DNA of 15,533 nt. It comes from Lysobacteraceae bacterium (lineage in GTDB: Bacteria > Pseudomonadota > Gammaproteobacteria > Xanthomonadales > Xanthomonadaceae). The position numbers and the translations under genes were made by a program. Position 1 is the stretch's first letter; each line of letters begins with the position of its first letter. Where the stretch lies: NCBI GenBank assembly GCA_027483745.1, contig JAIXTZ010000290.1, forward strand, positions 1-15,533, read 5' to 3'. Below are positions 1 to 6,675 of this stretch, piece after piece. The notes under the pieces are model-generated. The model searched no databases, had not been told where the DNA came from, and saw nothing but the letters and a program-made list of their open reading frames with translations.

Positions 1-798
1 CTGATCGTGCTGGCGGTCGGCCTGATGGCGGCCCTCGTGCTGCTGCCTTTGGCCGGCGTGATGGTGGAGGCGTTCGCCCAGGGCGTGCAGGCCTGGTGGG
101 CGGCCGTCGATGAACCCGACACCCGCGCCGCCATCGCACTCACGCTCACCGTCGCCGCCATTGCCGTGCCGCTGAACGCCGTGTTCGGTCTCGCCACCGC
201 CTGGGCGGTGACGAAGTTCGAGTTCCTCGGCAAGCGCCTGCTGCTGGCCCTGATCGACCTGCCGTTCGCGATCTCGCCGGTGGTCTCCGGTCTGGTGCTG
301 GTGCTGCTGTTCGGTGCGCACGGCTGGTTCGGCGCCTGGCTGCAGGAGCACGACATCCAAATCCTGTTCGCCACGCCCGGCATCGTCCTCGCCACGGTGT
401 TCGTCACTTTTCCCTTCGTCGCCCGCGAGCTGATCCCGCTGATGCAATCGCAGGGCCGCGATGAAGAGGAGGCCGCCGCGTCGCTGGGTGCCGGCGGGTT
501 CCGTCTGTTCTGGCGGGTCACCTTGCCCAACATCAAATGGGCGCTGCTCTACGGCGTGCTGCTCTGCAACGCCCGCGCGATGGGCGAGTTCGGCGCCGTC
601 TCGGTGGTATCTGGCCACATTCGCGGGCTCACCAACACCTTGCCGCTGCAGGTCGAGATCCTGCACGGCGAATTCCAGTTCCAGGCGGCCTTCGCGGTTG
701 CGTCCCTGCTCACCCTGCTGGCCCTCGTCACGCTCGTGGCGAAGGCCTGGCTCGAACACCGCCATGGCGACGCGCTCGCCGCCGGCGCGCGGCACTGA
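1..798 (+). CDS. cysW: Sulfate/thiosulfate ABC transporter permease CysW (5' end outside window)
   Basis: Inner-membrane permease of the sulfate/thiosulfate importer, working with CysT, CysA and a periplasmic binding protein. The frame is open from base 1, so the true start lies upstream; 265 residues are visible, against roughly 290 for the family, so only a short N-terminal piece is missing. Several hydrophobic segments are visible, starting with the one at the window edge. The permease-ATPase coupling (EAA) loop is clear: [12 protein letters not shown] followed by [16 protein letters not shown], at about nt 466-546. The phrase [19 protein letters not shown] downstream is typical of CysW/CysT permeases. 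The stop is 10 nt before cysA, so the two are surely co-transcribed. CysW rather than CysT is inferred from the position directly before cysA and the hydrophilic [13 protein letters not shown] tail. Confidence 0.9.
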   Translation: MIVLAVGLMAALVLLPLAGVMVEAFAQGVQAWWAAVDEPDTRAAIALTLTVAAIAVPLNAVFGLATAWAVTKFEFLGKRLLLALIDLPFAISPVVSGLVLVLLFGAHGWFGAWLQEHDIQILFATPGIVLATVFVTFPFVARELIPLMQSQGRDEEEAAASLGAGGFRLFWRVTLPNIKWALLYGVLLCNARAMGEFGAVSVVSGHIRGLTNTLPLQVEILHGEFQFQAAFAVASLLTLLALVTLVAKAWLEHRHGDALAAGARH

Positions 799-803
799 GG
801 AGA
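797..803 (+). promoter_or_regulatory. Ribosome binding site of cysA
   Basis: GAGGAGA lies 5 nt before ATG 809 and shares bases with the cysW stop codon (796-798). This decides the cysA start and suggests translational coupling. Confidence 0.75.
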
Positions 804-808
804 CACCC

Positions 809-1855
809 ATGCAACTCACGCTCGAAGGCCTCTCGAAGCGCTTCGCCAGCACCGTCGCCCTGGACCGCGTCGACCTCGATGTCGGCAGCGGAGAACTGAT
901 CGCCCTGCTCGGGCCCTCGGGCTCGGGCAAGACGACCCTGCTGCGAGCCATCGCCGGTCTTCTGCCGGTCGATGCCGGCCGCATCCTCTTCGGCGACCTC
1001 GACGCCACGGCGCTCAGCCTGCGCGAGCGCCGCGTCGGCTTCGTCTTCCAGCACTATGCGCTGTTCAAGCACCTCACCGTCGCCGAGAACATCGCCTTCG
1101 GCCCGGAAAGCCAGCCGAGGAGCGAGCGGCCGTCGAAGGCCGAGATCGCGCGGCGCGTCGAGGACCTTTTGGAGCGCATGCAGCTCGGTGGTTACGGCGG
1201 CCGTTACCCGGAGCAGCTCAGTGGCGGCCAGCGCCAGCGCGTGGCCTTGGCGCGTGCCTTGGCGATCCAGCCGCGCCTGCTGCTGCTCGACGAACCCTTC
1301 GGCGCGCTCGATGCCAAGGTCCGCGTCGAGCTGCGGCGCTGGCTGCGCCAGGTGCACGACGACACCGGCCACACCACGCTGTTCGTCACCCACGACCAGG
1401 AAGAAGCGCTGGAGCTGGCCGACCGCGTGGTGGTGTTCAACGCCGGGCGCATCGAGCAGGTCGGCACGCCGGACGACGTGTATCGCGAGCCTCGGAGCCG
1501 CTTCGTGTTCGACTTCATTGGCCGCGGCGGCCGCATCGATGGCGAGTTGGTGGCCGAGGGTTTCCGCGTTCCCGGCATCGACGCCGTCGTCCCGGTGGCT
1601 CGCCGCATCGGCGGTGCGCTCGGGCCCGCCGGCTTACACCTCCGGCCCTACGAGTTGCGCGTGGTCGACGACGGTGTGGGGCTCCCGGCCGAAGTGCGCG
1701 GCTTGCGACGCATCGGTGCGCGCAACACGCTGGAACTGAGCGTGGCCGGGCAGGGCGGCGTGATCGAAGTCGATCTCGATGCGGCGCAGCCGCTGCCTTC
1801 GCGTGGCCAGCACGTGCGCCTGCAACCGGTGGGTGGCGTCGCGTTCGCGGGCTGA
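809..1855 (+). CDS. cysA: Sulfate/thiosulfate import ATP-binding protein CysA
   Basis: ATPase that powers sulfate/thiosulfate uptake through CysT/CysW, on the cytoplasmic face of the inner membrane. The 348-residue product has every ABC signature: Walker A GPSGSGKT (35-42), Q-loop Gln81 in VFQHYALF, signature LSGGQ (137-141), Walker B LLLLDEP with Glu162, D-loop GALD (165-168) and switch His194. A regulatory TOBE-like domain fills roughly residues 240-345, as in CysA/MalK-type importers. ATG 809 follows the sequence GAGGAGA (797-803), a strong ribosome binding site that overlaps the cysW stop, so translation is probably coupled. An upstream extension in the same frame runs inside cysW and is not needed. 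The gene ends 28 nt from the convergent lpxH stop. General ABC ATPase features cannot by themselves fix the substrate; the assignment rests on the CysW partner. Confidence 0.93.
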   Translation: MQLTLEGLSKRFASTVALDRVDLDVGSGELIALLGPSGSGKTTLLRAIAGLLPVDAGRILFGDLDATALSLRERRVGFVFQHYALFKHLTVAENIAFGPESQPRSERPSKAEIARRVEDLLERMQLGGYGGRYPEQLSGGQRQRVALARALAIQPRLLLLDEPFGALDAKVRVELRRWLRQVHDDTGHTTLFVTHDQEEALELADRVVVFNAGRIEQVGTPDDVYREPRSRFVFDFIGRGGRIDGELVAEGFRVPGIDAVVPVARRIGGALGPAGLHLRPYELRVVDDGVGLPAEVRGLRRIGARNTLELSVAGQGGVIEVDLDAAQPLPSRGQHVRLQPVGGVAFAG

Positions 1856-1883
1856 GGGGCCGCGCTTTGTTCGACAGGACCGA

Positions 1884-2606
1884 CTAGGCCGGCCGGCTCA
1901 GCGCGAAGCCATCACGATCGACGCGCAGCACCGAGCCCTGGTCGTACCAGTCGCCCAGCACGATGCGCTGGCCGGTCCGGCCGTCCGGCAGGTTCACCGA
2001 GTGCATCGCGGGCCGATGCGTGTGGCCGTGGATCAGGCGCCGAACGCCGTAGAAGGCCATCACGCGTTCGACCTCGGAAGGCGTGACATCGCCGATGCTC
2101 TCGTCGCGGCCGGATTGCGCCGCGGCGCTGGCGGCGCGGGCCTGGGCGGCGAAGGCTTTGCGTGCGGCCAAGGGCTGGGCGAGGAAGCCCTGCTGCCACG
2201 ACGGGTCGCGCACCTGCCGACGGAAGGCCTGGTAGGCGACGTCGTCGAGGCAAAGCAGGTCGCCGTGCATAAGCAGGGTCGGTTCGCCCTGCAGCAGGAT
2301 GACGGCCGGGTCCGGCAGCAGGGTCCAGCCGGCGCGGGCGGCGTAGTCGGCGCCGACGAGGAAATCGCGGTTGCCGCGCAGGAAGAAGACCGGTACGCCG
2401 GCATCGCGGAGGGCGCTCGTGGCCGTCGCCACGCGCATGGCGATCTCGCCATCGTCGTCGTCGCCGAGGAAGGCTTCGAACAGGTCGCCGAGCAGGTAGA
2501 CCGCCTCGGCCTCGCGCGCCTCGCCGGCGCAGAACGCTTCGAATTGCGCCGTGGTGTCCGGCCGCGATTCGTCGAGATGCAGGTCGGACAGGAACAGGGT
2601 CGTCAT
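1884..2606 (-). CDS. lpxH: UDP-2,3-diacylglucosamine diphosphatase LpxH
   Basis: Peripheral inner-membrane pyrophosphatase of lipid A synthesis; it hydrolyses UDP-2,3-diacylglucosamine to lipid X and UMP. The 240-residue length is normal. Metal and catalytic residues of the calcineurin-like phosphoesterase fold sit where the family has them: Asp8 and His10 in SDLHL, Asp41 in LLGDLFE, Asn79 in GNRDFL, His114 in LMHGD, and His195/His197 in GHTHRP. The ATG at 2606 overlaps the stop of the upstream cyclophilin gene (ATGA), indicating an operon with coupled translation. The same ppi-lpxH order is found in E. coli (ppiB-lpxH), which supports both assignments. It converges on cysA with a 28-nt gap in which I see no terminator. 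Confidence 0.95.
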   Translation of the reverse strand: MTTLFLSDLHLDESRPDTTAQFEAFCAGEAREAEAVYLLGDLFEAFLGDDDDGEIAMRVATATSALRDAGVPVFFLRGNRDFLVGADYAARAGWTLLPDPAVILLQGEPTLLMHGDLLCLDDVAYQAFRRQVRDPSWQQGFLAQPLAARKAFAAQARAASAAAQSGRDESIGDVTPSEVERVMAFYGVRRLIHGHTHRPAMHSVNLPDGRTGQRIVLGDWYDQGSVLRVDRDGFALSRPA

Positions 2607-3223
2607 CGCGCCGTACCGGACAGGCGCACGGCACGCTCGATGACGATGGCCTCGTTTGGTACGCGTGAAGGGAAGGGGCCCTGCGCGCCCGTTTCCACGT
2701 TGCGCATCGCATCCACCACGTCCATGCCCTCGACCACGCGTCCGAAAACCGTGTAGCCGGCGCCGATGTCGTTGGCCGGGTCCACCGGGTCGAACTGGGG
2801 GTTGTCGACGACATTGATGAAGAACTGCGCCGTCGCCGAATCCCGCGTGTCGGGGCGCCGTGCGGCGGCGACGGTGCCGCGCAGGTTGTTCAGGCCGTTG
2901 CCCGCTTCCAGCGGCACCGGGGCGCGTTCGGGCTTGGGCTGCAGGTCGGGGGTGTAGGCCCCGCCCTGCACCAGCAGGTTGGGCACCACGCGATGGAAGA
3001 TCGTGCCGTTGTAGTGGCCCGCTTCCACGTAGGCGAGGAAGTTCGCGACCGTCAGCGGGGCCTTGCCCGGGTCGAGCTCGAGCACGATGCGCCCGGCGCT
3101 GGTCTCGAGCGCCACGCGCTCCATCGGCACGGTCGGCGCGGACGGGGCGGGTGCGGGCGGCGGCACGGCCACGACGGTGGCGGGCAGGGCGGCCAGCAGC
3201 AGGGCGGCAAGCATCAGGCGCAT
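2603..3223 (-). CDS. Exported cyclophilin-type peptidyl-prolyl cis-trans isomerase
   Basis: Cyclophilin that catalyses cis-trans isomerisation of prolyl bonds. The 206-residue protein begins with a hydrophobic signal-like stretch (residues 1-19, ending TVVAV) and a Pro/Ala-rich linker (20-33), so it is probably periplasmic or membrane-tethered. The cyclophilin domain follows from about 35: FHRV (76-79) with the expected catalytic Arg78, VQGG (85-88), and AQFFINVVDNPQFD further on. The usual phenylalanine of the FxxQGG motif is Leu here. No lipobox cysteine is visible. Its stop overlaps the lpxH start by 4 nt, and position matches cytoplasmic ppiB of E. coli, yet the leader makes it PpiA-like in location. 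I therefore give no symbol. Start ATG 3223 has a weak AAGG 9 nt upstream. Confidence 0.9.
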   Translation of the reverse strand: MRLMLAALLLAALPATVVAVPPPAPAPSAPTVPMERVALETSAGRIVLELDPGKAPLTVANFLAYVEAGHYNGTIFHRVVPNLLVQGGAYTPDLQPKPERAPVPLEAGNGLNNLRGTVAAARRPDTRDSATAQFFINVVDNPQFDPVDPANDIGAGYTVFGRVVEGMDVVDAMRNVETGAQGPFPSRVPNEAIVIERAVRLSGTAR

Positions 3224-3259
3224 GGATCGGCCTTGGGTGTGAAGACGGGGATGTCGGGG

Positions 3260-3265
3260 ATTATG
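3260..3265 (-). promoter_or_regulatory. Possible -10 element for the cyclophilin-lpxH operon
   Basis: Read on the minus strand this is CATAAT, five of six bases of the sigma70 -10 consensus, 36 nt before ATG 3223. No convincing -35 hexamer lies at the right distance, so this is a weak call. Confidence 0.3.
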
Positions 3266-3282
3266 CGGCCCGCCAGTCGACG

Positions 3283-3288
3283 TACACT
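3283..3288 (+). promoter_or_regulatory. Possible -10 element for gltX
   Basis: TACACT resembles a sigma70 -10 and would start transcription near 3295, just at the foot of the inverted repeat 3298-3321. No good -35 is visible. Confidence 0.3.
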
Positions 3289-3297
3289 AGCGCCCCT

Positions 3298-3321
3298 CGC
3301 GCCGGCCCCTCTGCCGGCGCG
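3298..3321 (+). repeat. Perfect 9-bp inverted repeat in the gltX leader
   Basis: CGCGCCGGC (3298-3306) and GCCGGCGCG (3313-3321) are perfectly complementary around a 6-nt loop (CCCTCT). It lies 26 nt before the gltX start codon and, if the -10 at 3283 is real, at the very 5' end of the transcript. There is no T-run directly after it, so it is not a standard terminator. Confidence 0.65.
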
Positions 3322-3347
3322 TTCCCGTTTCCGACCCGGCCGCACCC

Positions 3348-4757
3348 ATGACCTGTCGCACCCGCTTCGCGCCCAGCCCTACCGGTTACCTGCACATCGG
3401 CGGTGCCCGCACCGCGCTGTACTGCTGGCTGGAGTCGCGCAGCCGTGGCGGCCAGTTCGTGCTGCGCGTCGAGGACACCGACCAGGAGCGCAGCACGCCG
3501 GAGGCGGTGCAGGCGATCCTCGACGGCATGGCGTGGCTGGGGCTGAACCCCGACGAAGGCCCGATCTACCAGACCCACCGGCTGGAGCGTTATCGGCAGG
3601 TGGCCTCGGAACTCGTGCAGGCCGGCAAGGCGTACTACGCCTACGAGACCAAGGACGAGATCCAGACCGCGCGCGATGCCGCGATGGCGGCGGGCATCAA
3701 GCCGCGCTATTCGGGCAAGTACCGCACCGAGAACGCGCCCTACCGCGACGACCCGAACCGCGTCATCCGCTTCCGCAACCCGGAAGGCGGCAGCGTGGTC
3801 TTCCACGACGCCGTGAAGGGCCGGATCGAGTGGGCCAATGCCGAGCTCGACGATCTGGTGATCGAGCGCTCGGACGGCTTCCCGACCTACAACTTCGCCG
3901 TGGTGGTCGACGACCTCGATATGCGGATCACCGACGTGATCCGCGGCGACGACCACGTCAACAACACCCCGCGCCAGATCAACATCTACGAAGCCCTCGG
4001 CGCCAAGGCCCCGCGCTTCGCCCACCTGCCGATGATCCTCGGGCCGGACGGCACCAAGCTCTCGAAGCGCCACGGTGCCGTGAGCGTGATGCAGTGGCGC
4101 GATGACGGCTACCTGCCGCACGCGCTGCTGAACTACCTCGTTCGACTCGGCTGGAGCCATGGCGACCAGGAGATCTTCTCGATCGCCGACATGGTGCGGC
4201 TGTTCCGCGTCGAGGACGTGAACCACAGCGCCTCGCGCTTCGACCGCGACAAGCTCGACTGGCTCAACCAGCATTACTTCAAGACCGACGACCCGGCCGC
4301 TACCGCCGTGCATCTCGAGTGGCACCTGCGCGACTTGGGGTTGGACCCGACGCGCGGCCCGAAGAGCGCCGAAGTGGTGGTCGCGCTCGCCGAGCGCTGC
4401 AAGACGCTGAAGGAAATGGCCGAGCGCGCCCGCGTCTGGTACGCGCCGCTGGCCGATTACGACGGCGCCGCCGTCGACAAACACCTGGTTGAAGCCGCCG
4501 CGGCGCCGCTCGCCGACGTGCGCGCCCGCATCGCAGCGCAGGCGGAGTGGTCGCCGGCCGCCGTGCAGCAGAGCCTCGCCGACACCGTCGAGGCGCTCGG
4601 CATCGGCATGGGCAAGCTGGCCCAGCCGCTGCGCGTGGCCATCACCGGCACCCAGGTGTCGCCCTCGATCGACCACACCGTCTACCTCGCCGGTCGCGAC
4701 GAGGCGCTCAAGCGCATTGACGCCGCGTTGCAGAAGATCGCCGACCGCGCGCCCTGA
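3348..4757 (+). CDS. gltX: Glutamyl-tRNA synthetase
   Basis: Class I aminoacyl-tRNA synthetase that charges tRNA-Glu with glutamate in the cytoplasm. The 469-residue length fits bacterial GltX. The N-terminal [19 protein letters not shown] contains the HIGH-type ATP site as HIGG (16-19), the normal form in this enzyme. The KMSKS-type motif is KLSKR (237-241), in GTKLSKRHG. The catalytic part spans roughly residues 1-320 and the helical anticodon-binding part the remainder, where the tail [22 protein letters not shown] is typical. No Cys-rich zinc knuckle like that of E. coli GluRS is seen, which is common. It is the first gene of a rightward group followed 28 nt later by zur. Whether it also charges tRNA-Gln cannot be told from this window. 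Confidence 0.97.
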   Translation: MTCRTRFAPSPTGYLHIGGARTALYCWLESRSRGGQFVLRVEDTDQERSTPEAVQAILDGMAWLGLNPDEGPIYQTHRLERYRQVASELVQAGKAYYAYETKDEIQTARDAAMAAGIKPRYSGKYRTENAPYRDDPNRVIRFRNPEGGSVVFHDAVKGRIEWANAELDDLVIERSDGFPTYNFAVVVDDLDMRITDVIRGDDHVNNTPRQINIYEALGAKAPRFAHLPMILGPDGTKLSKRHGAVSVMQWRDDGYLPHALLNYLVRLGWSHGDQEIFSIADMVRLFRVEDVNHSASRFDRDKLDWLNQHYFKTDDPAATAVHLEWHLRDLGLDPTRGPKSAEVVVALAERCKTLKEMAERARVWYAPLADYDGAAVDKHLVEAAAAPLADVRARIAAQAEWSPAAVQQSLADTVEALGIGMGKLAQPLRVAITGTQVSPSIDHTVYLAGRDEALKRIDAALQKIADRAP

Positions 4758-4785
4758 CCGCGGGCTTCGCGCTAGGCTGTCGCCC

Positions 4786-5295
4786 ATGGCCAAGGAACGC
4801 CCGCACGCCCACGCCGACCACGTTTGCGCCCACCCCGAGCTGCACACGCACGGGGCCGGGGAGTTCGTCCGCGCGGTCGAGAAAGCCTGCCGCGAGCGCG
4901 GCCTCAACCTCACGCCGATCCGCGCCGAGGCCTTGAAGCAGATCGCCGAAGCCGGCAAGCCGGTGAAGGCCTACGACCTGCTGGAGCGCATGCGCGGCGG
5001 TCCGGGCGCCTCGGCGCCCCCGACGGTGTATCGCGCGCTCGACTTCCTGCTGGAGCACGGCTTCATCCATCGCCTCGTCTCGATCAACGCCTTCCTGGCC
5101 TGCCACCACCCGCTGGCCGGGCACGTGGTGCCGATCCTGATCTGCAAAGCTTGCGAGAGCGCCCAGGAGTTGGAGGACGAGACGCTCGCCGCGCAGCTCG
5201 ATGCGCTCGCTCGCGCGCAGCGTTTCGAGCCGGCCTCGTCCTACCTCGAAGTGCTGGGCGTGTGCGCGCGCTGCGCCGGGCAGGCCGCCGCATGA
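4786..5295 (+). CDS. zur: Fur-family zinc uptake regulator Zur
   Basis: DNA-binding repressor that, when zinc-loaded, silences zinc import genes. The 169-residue length matches E. coli Zur (about 171). The recognition-helix region PPTVYRALDFLLEHGF (78-93) is nearly identical to that of E. coli Zur and differs from ordinary Fur. Structural zinc cysteines are CKAC (120-123) and CARC (160-163). Likely sensor-site ligands include Cys106 and nearby histidines (107, 108, 113), with Glu128 a possible partner. The N-terminus carries a His/Cys-rich patch (H7, H9, H12, C14, H16, H20, H22), longer than usual. ATG 4786 is the first start after the gltX stop (28 nt gap) and has no strong ribosome binding site. 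The stop overlaps the next gene. A candidate Zur target lies at 8787-8803 in this window. Confidence 0.9.
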   Translation: MAKERPHAHADHVCAHPELHTHGAGEFVRAVEKACRERGLNLTPIRAEALKQIAEAGKPVKAYDLLERMRGGPGASAPPTVYRALDFLLEHGFIHRLVSINAFLACHHPLAGHVVPILICKACESAQELEDETLAAQLDALARAQRFEPASSYLEVLGVCARCAGQAAA

Positions 5296-6587
5296 GGCCG
5301 GGTGTCCGTGCGGCGATGGGCGACGCGTCGTCCTGCCGGCTGTTGACGGCCGTGCTGGTCGCCCTCGTCGCCGGCGCGGCACCGGTCGCCGCGTCGCCGC
5401 AGGATTTCCCCGCCGAAGTGCCGCGTGCCGCGACGCCGGTGGGTCCTACGCCACCGCCGTTGATCGCCGCGCCCTCCTCGCCGCAGGAAGAGAGCAGCGA
5501 GCTGATCACGCCGTTCCAGATGCTCGACCGCTTCGTGCTGCCGGGGACACGGCAGCGTCTCTCCTGGCGTCCGCCGGATGGCATCGGCCGCGGCGAGCTG
5601 CCCAGCCCCATCACGGTGATCCACGGGGCGAAGCCGGGCCCGGTGCTGTGCCTGATCGCCGGCATCCACGGCGACGAGCTGAACGGCATCGAGGTGGCTC
5701 GCCGGATCGGCGAGGAGGTCGACGCGACCCGGCTCAACGGCACGCTGGTGGCCGCACCGATCGTCAACGTGTTCGGCTTCACGCGCAACAACCGCTATCT
5801 CCCGGACCGCCGCGACCTGAACCGGCACTTCCCCGGCACGCGGAGCGGCAGCATCGCCTCGCGGATGGCCCACGGCTTCTTCAACGACGTCGTGCGTCGT
5901 TGCGATGCCCTGGTGGACTTCCACACCGGATCTTTCCAGCGCAGCAACCTGCCGCAGATCCGCGCCGACCTCACCAATCCCGAGGTGCTCGAGTTCACCC
6001 GCGGCTTCGGCAATACGCTGGTGCTGCACAGTCCCGGTACTCGCGGGATGCTGCGGCTCGCCGCGGCCGGCAGCGGCATTCCCGCCGTTACCTTCGAAGT
6101 GGGGGCGCCGCACTTCCTCGAGGAAGAGCACATCGCACCGGCGGCCGACGCCATTCGTTCCCTGATGCATCGCATGGGGATGCTGGCCTCCGAGGTTCAT
6201 GCGGGCAAAGCCGCGGACACCACGCCGATCTACGAGGACTCCAGCTGGGTGCGCACCAATGCCGGCGGTTTCCTGTTCAGTGCGGTGCGGCTTGGCCAGG
6301 CGGTGAAGCCGGGCCAAGCCCTGGGTTACGTCGTCGATCCGATCACCAGTCGACGGAGCGAAATCCTCGCGCCTTTCCCCGGGCGCATCCTCGGCATGTC
6401 CCTGAACCAGCAGGTGCTGCCCGGCTATGCCGCGTTCCATATCGGCAAGCTCAGCAGCGGGCAGCAGGCGGTGCTCGATGCCGCCGACGCCGCGAGTCGG
6501 CGGCAGCCCGACGCGGACGACATGGACGAGGACCCGTCCGAGCGCCCGGACGCCGAGTCGGGTACCGAGGAGGAGCGCGAAGAGTAG
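5292..6587 (+). CDS. Exported succinylglutamate desuccinylase/aspartoacylase-family zinc hydrolase
   Basis: Member of the AstE/AspA branch of the M14 zinc carboxypeptidase fold; the substrate is unknown. The 431-residue product has an N-terminal hydrophobic stretch (about 17-34, ending APVAAS) that looks like a signal peptide, then a Pro/Ala-rich linker to about residue 65. The catalytic core shows GIHGDELNGIE with zinc ligands His126 and Glu129, DLNRHFPG with the substrate-binding Arg, and DFHTGS with His211. A conserved FEVG segment follows. The last ~30 residues are strongly acidic (DDMDEDPSERPDAESGTEEEREE). ATG 5292 overlaps the zur stop (ATGA); ATG 5316 in the same frame would give a more usual signal-peptide length and remains possible. 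Secretion argues against a role in arginine catabolism and favours peptide or cell-wall amide hydrolysis, which is an inference. Confidence 0.85.
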   Translation: MRPGVRAAMGDASSCRLLTAVLVALVAGAAPVAASPQDFPAEVPRAATPVGPTPPPLIAAPSSPQEESSELITPFQMLDRFVLPGTRQRLSWRPPDGIGRGELPSPITVIHGAKPGPVLCLIAGIHGDELNGIEVARRIGEEVDATRLNGTLVAAPIVNVFGFTRNNRYLPDRRDLNRHFPGTRSGSIASRMAHGFFNDVVRRCDALVDFHTGSFQRSNLPQIRADLTNPEVLEFTRGFGNTLVLHSPGTRGMLRLAAAGSGIPAVTFEVGAPHFLEEEHIAPAADAIRSLMHRMGMLASEVHAGKAADTTPIYEDSSWVRTNAGGFLFSAVRLGQAVKPGQALGYVVDPITSRRSEILAPFPGRILGMSLNQQVLPGYAAFHIGKLSSGQQAVLDAADAASRRQPDADDMDEDPSERPDAESGTEEEREE

Positions 6588-6624
6588 GGCCCGCCGAACG
6601 CCATCAGTGCTCGGTCGCGACATG

Positions 6625-6652
6625 AAAAAACCCCGCCGAAGCGGGGTTTTTT
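6625..6652. terminator. Bidirectional rho-independent terminator
   Basis: A perfect 12-bp inverted repeat: six A and CCCCGC (6625-6636), loop CGAA (6637-6640), then GCGGGG and six T (6641-6652). It is symmetric, so it can end both the rightward gltX-zur-hydrolase transcript and the leftward receptor transcript. Read from the minus strand the loop is TTCG closed by C-G, the very stable cUUCGg tetraloop. Confidence 0.93.
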
Positions 6653-6675
6653 CGTTCCTCCGGATGCCGCGCGAC

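Noticed and set aside
1856..1883. Terminator between cysA and lpxH
   Set aside because: The 28-nt gap has no stem-loop with a T-run; only short GC-rich self-complementary bits are seen.
3393..3404. GltX carries HIGG instead of the textbook HIGH motif
   Set aside because: HIGG/HVGG is the usual form in glutamyl-tRNA synthetases, so it is not an active-site loss.
3261..4958. Long 565-codon minus-strand open frame opposite gltX
   Set aside because: It lies antisense to an unmistakable gltX, its composition is that of a GC-rich shadow frame, and no domain is recognisable.
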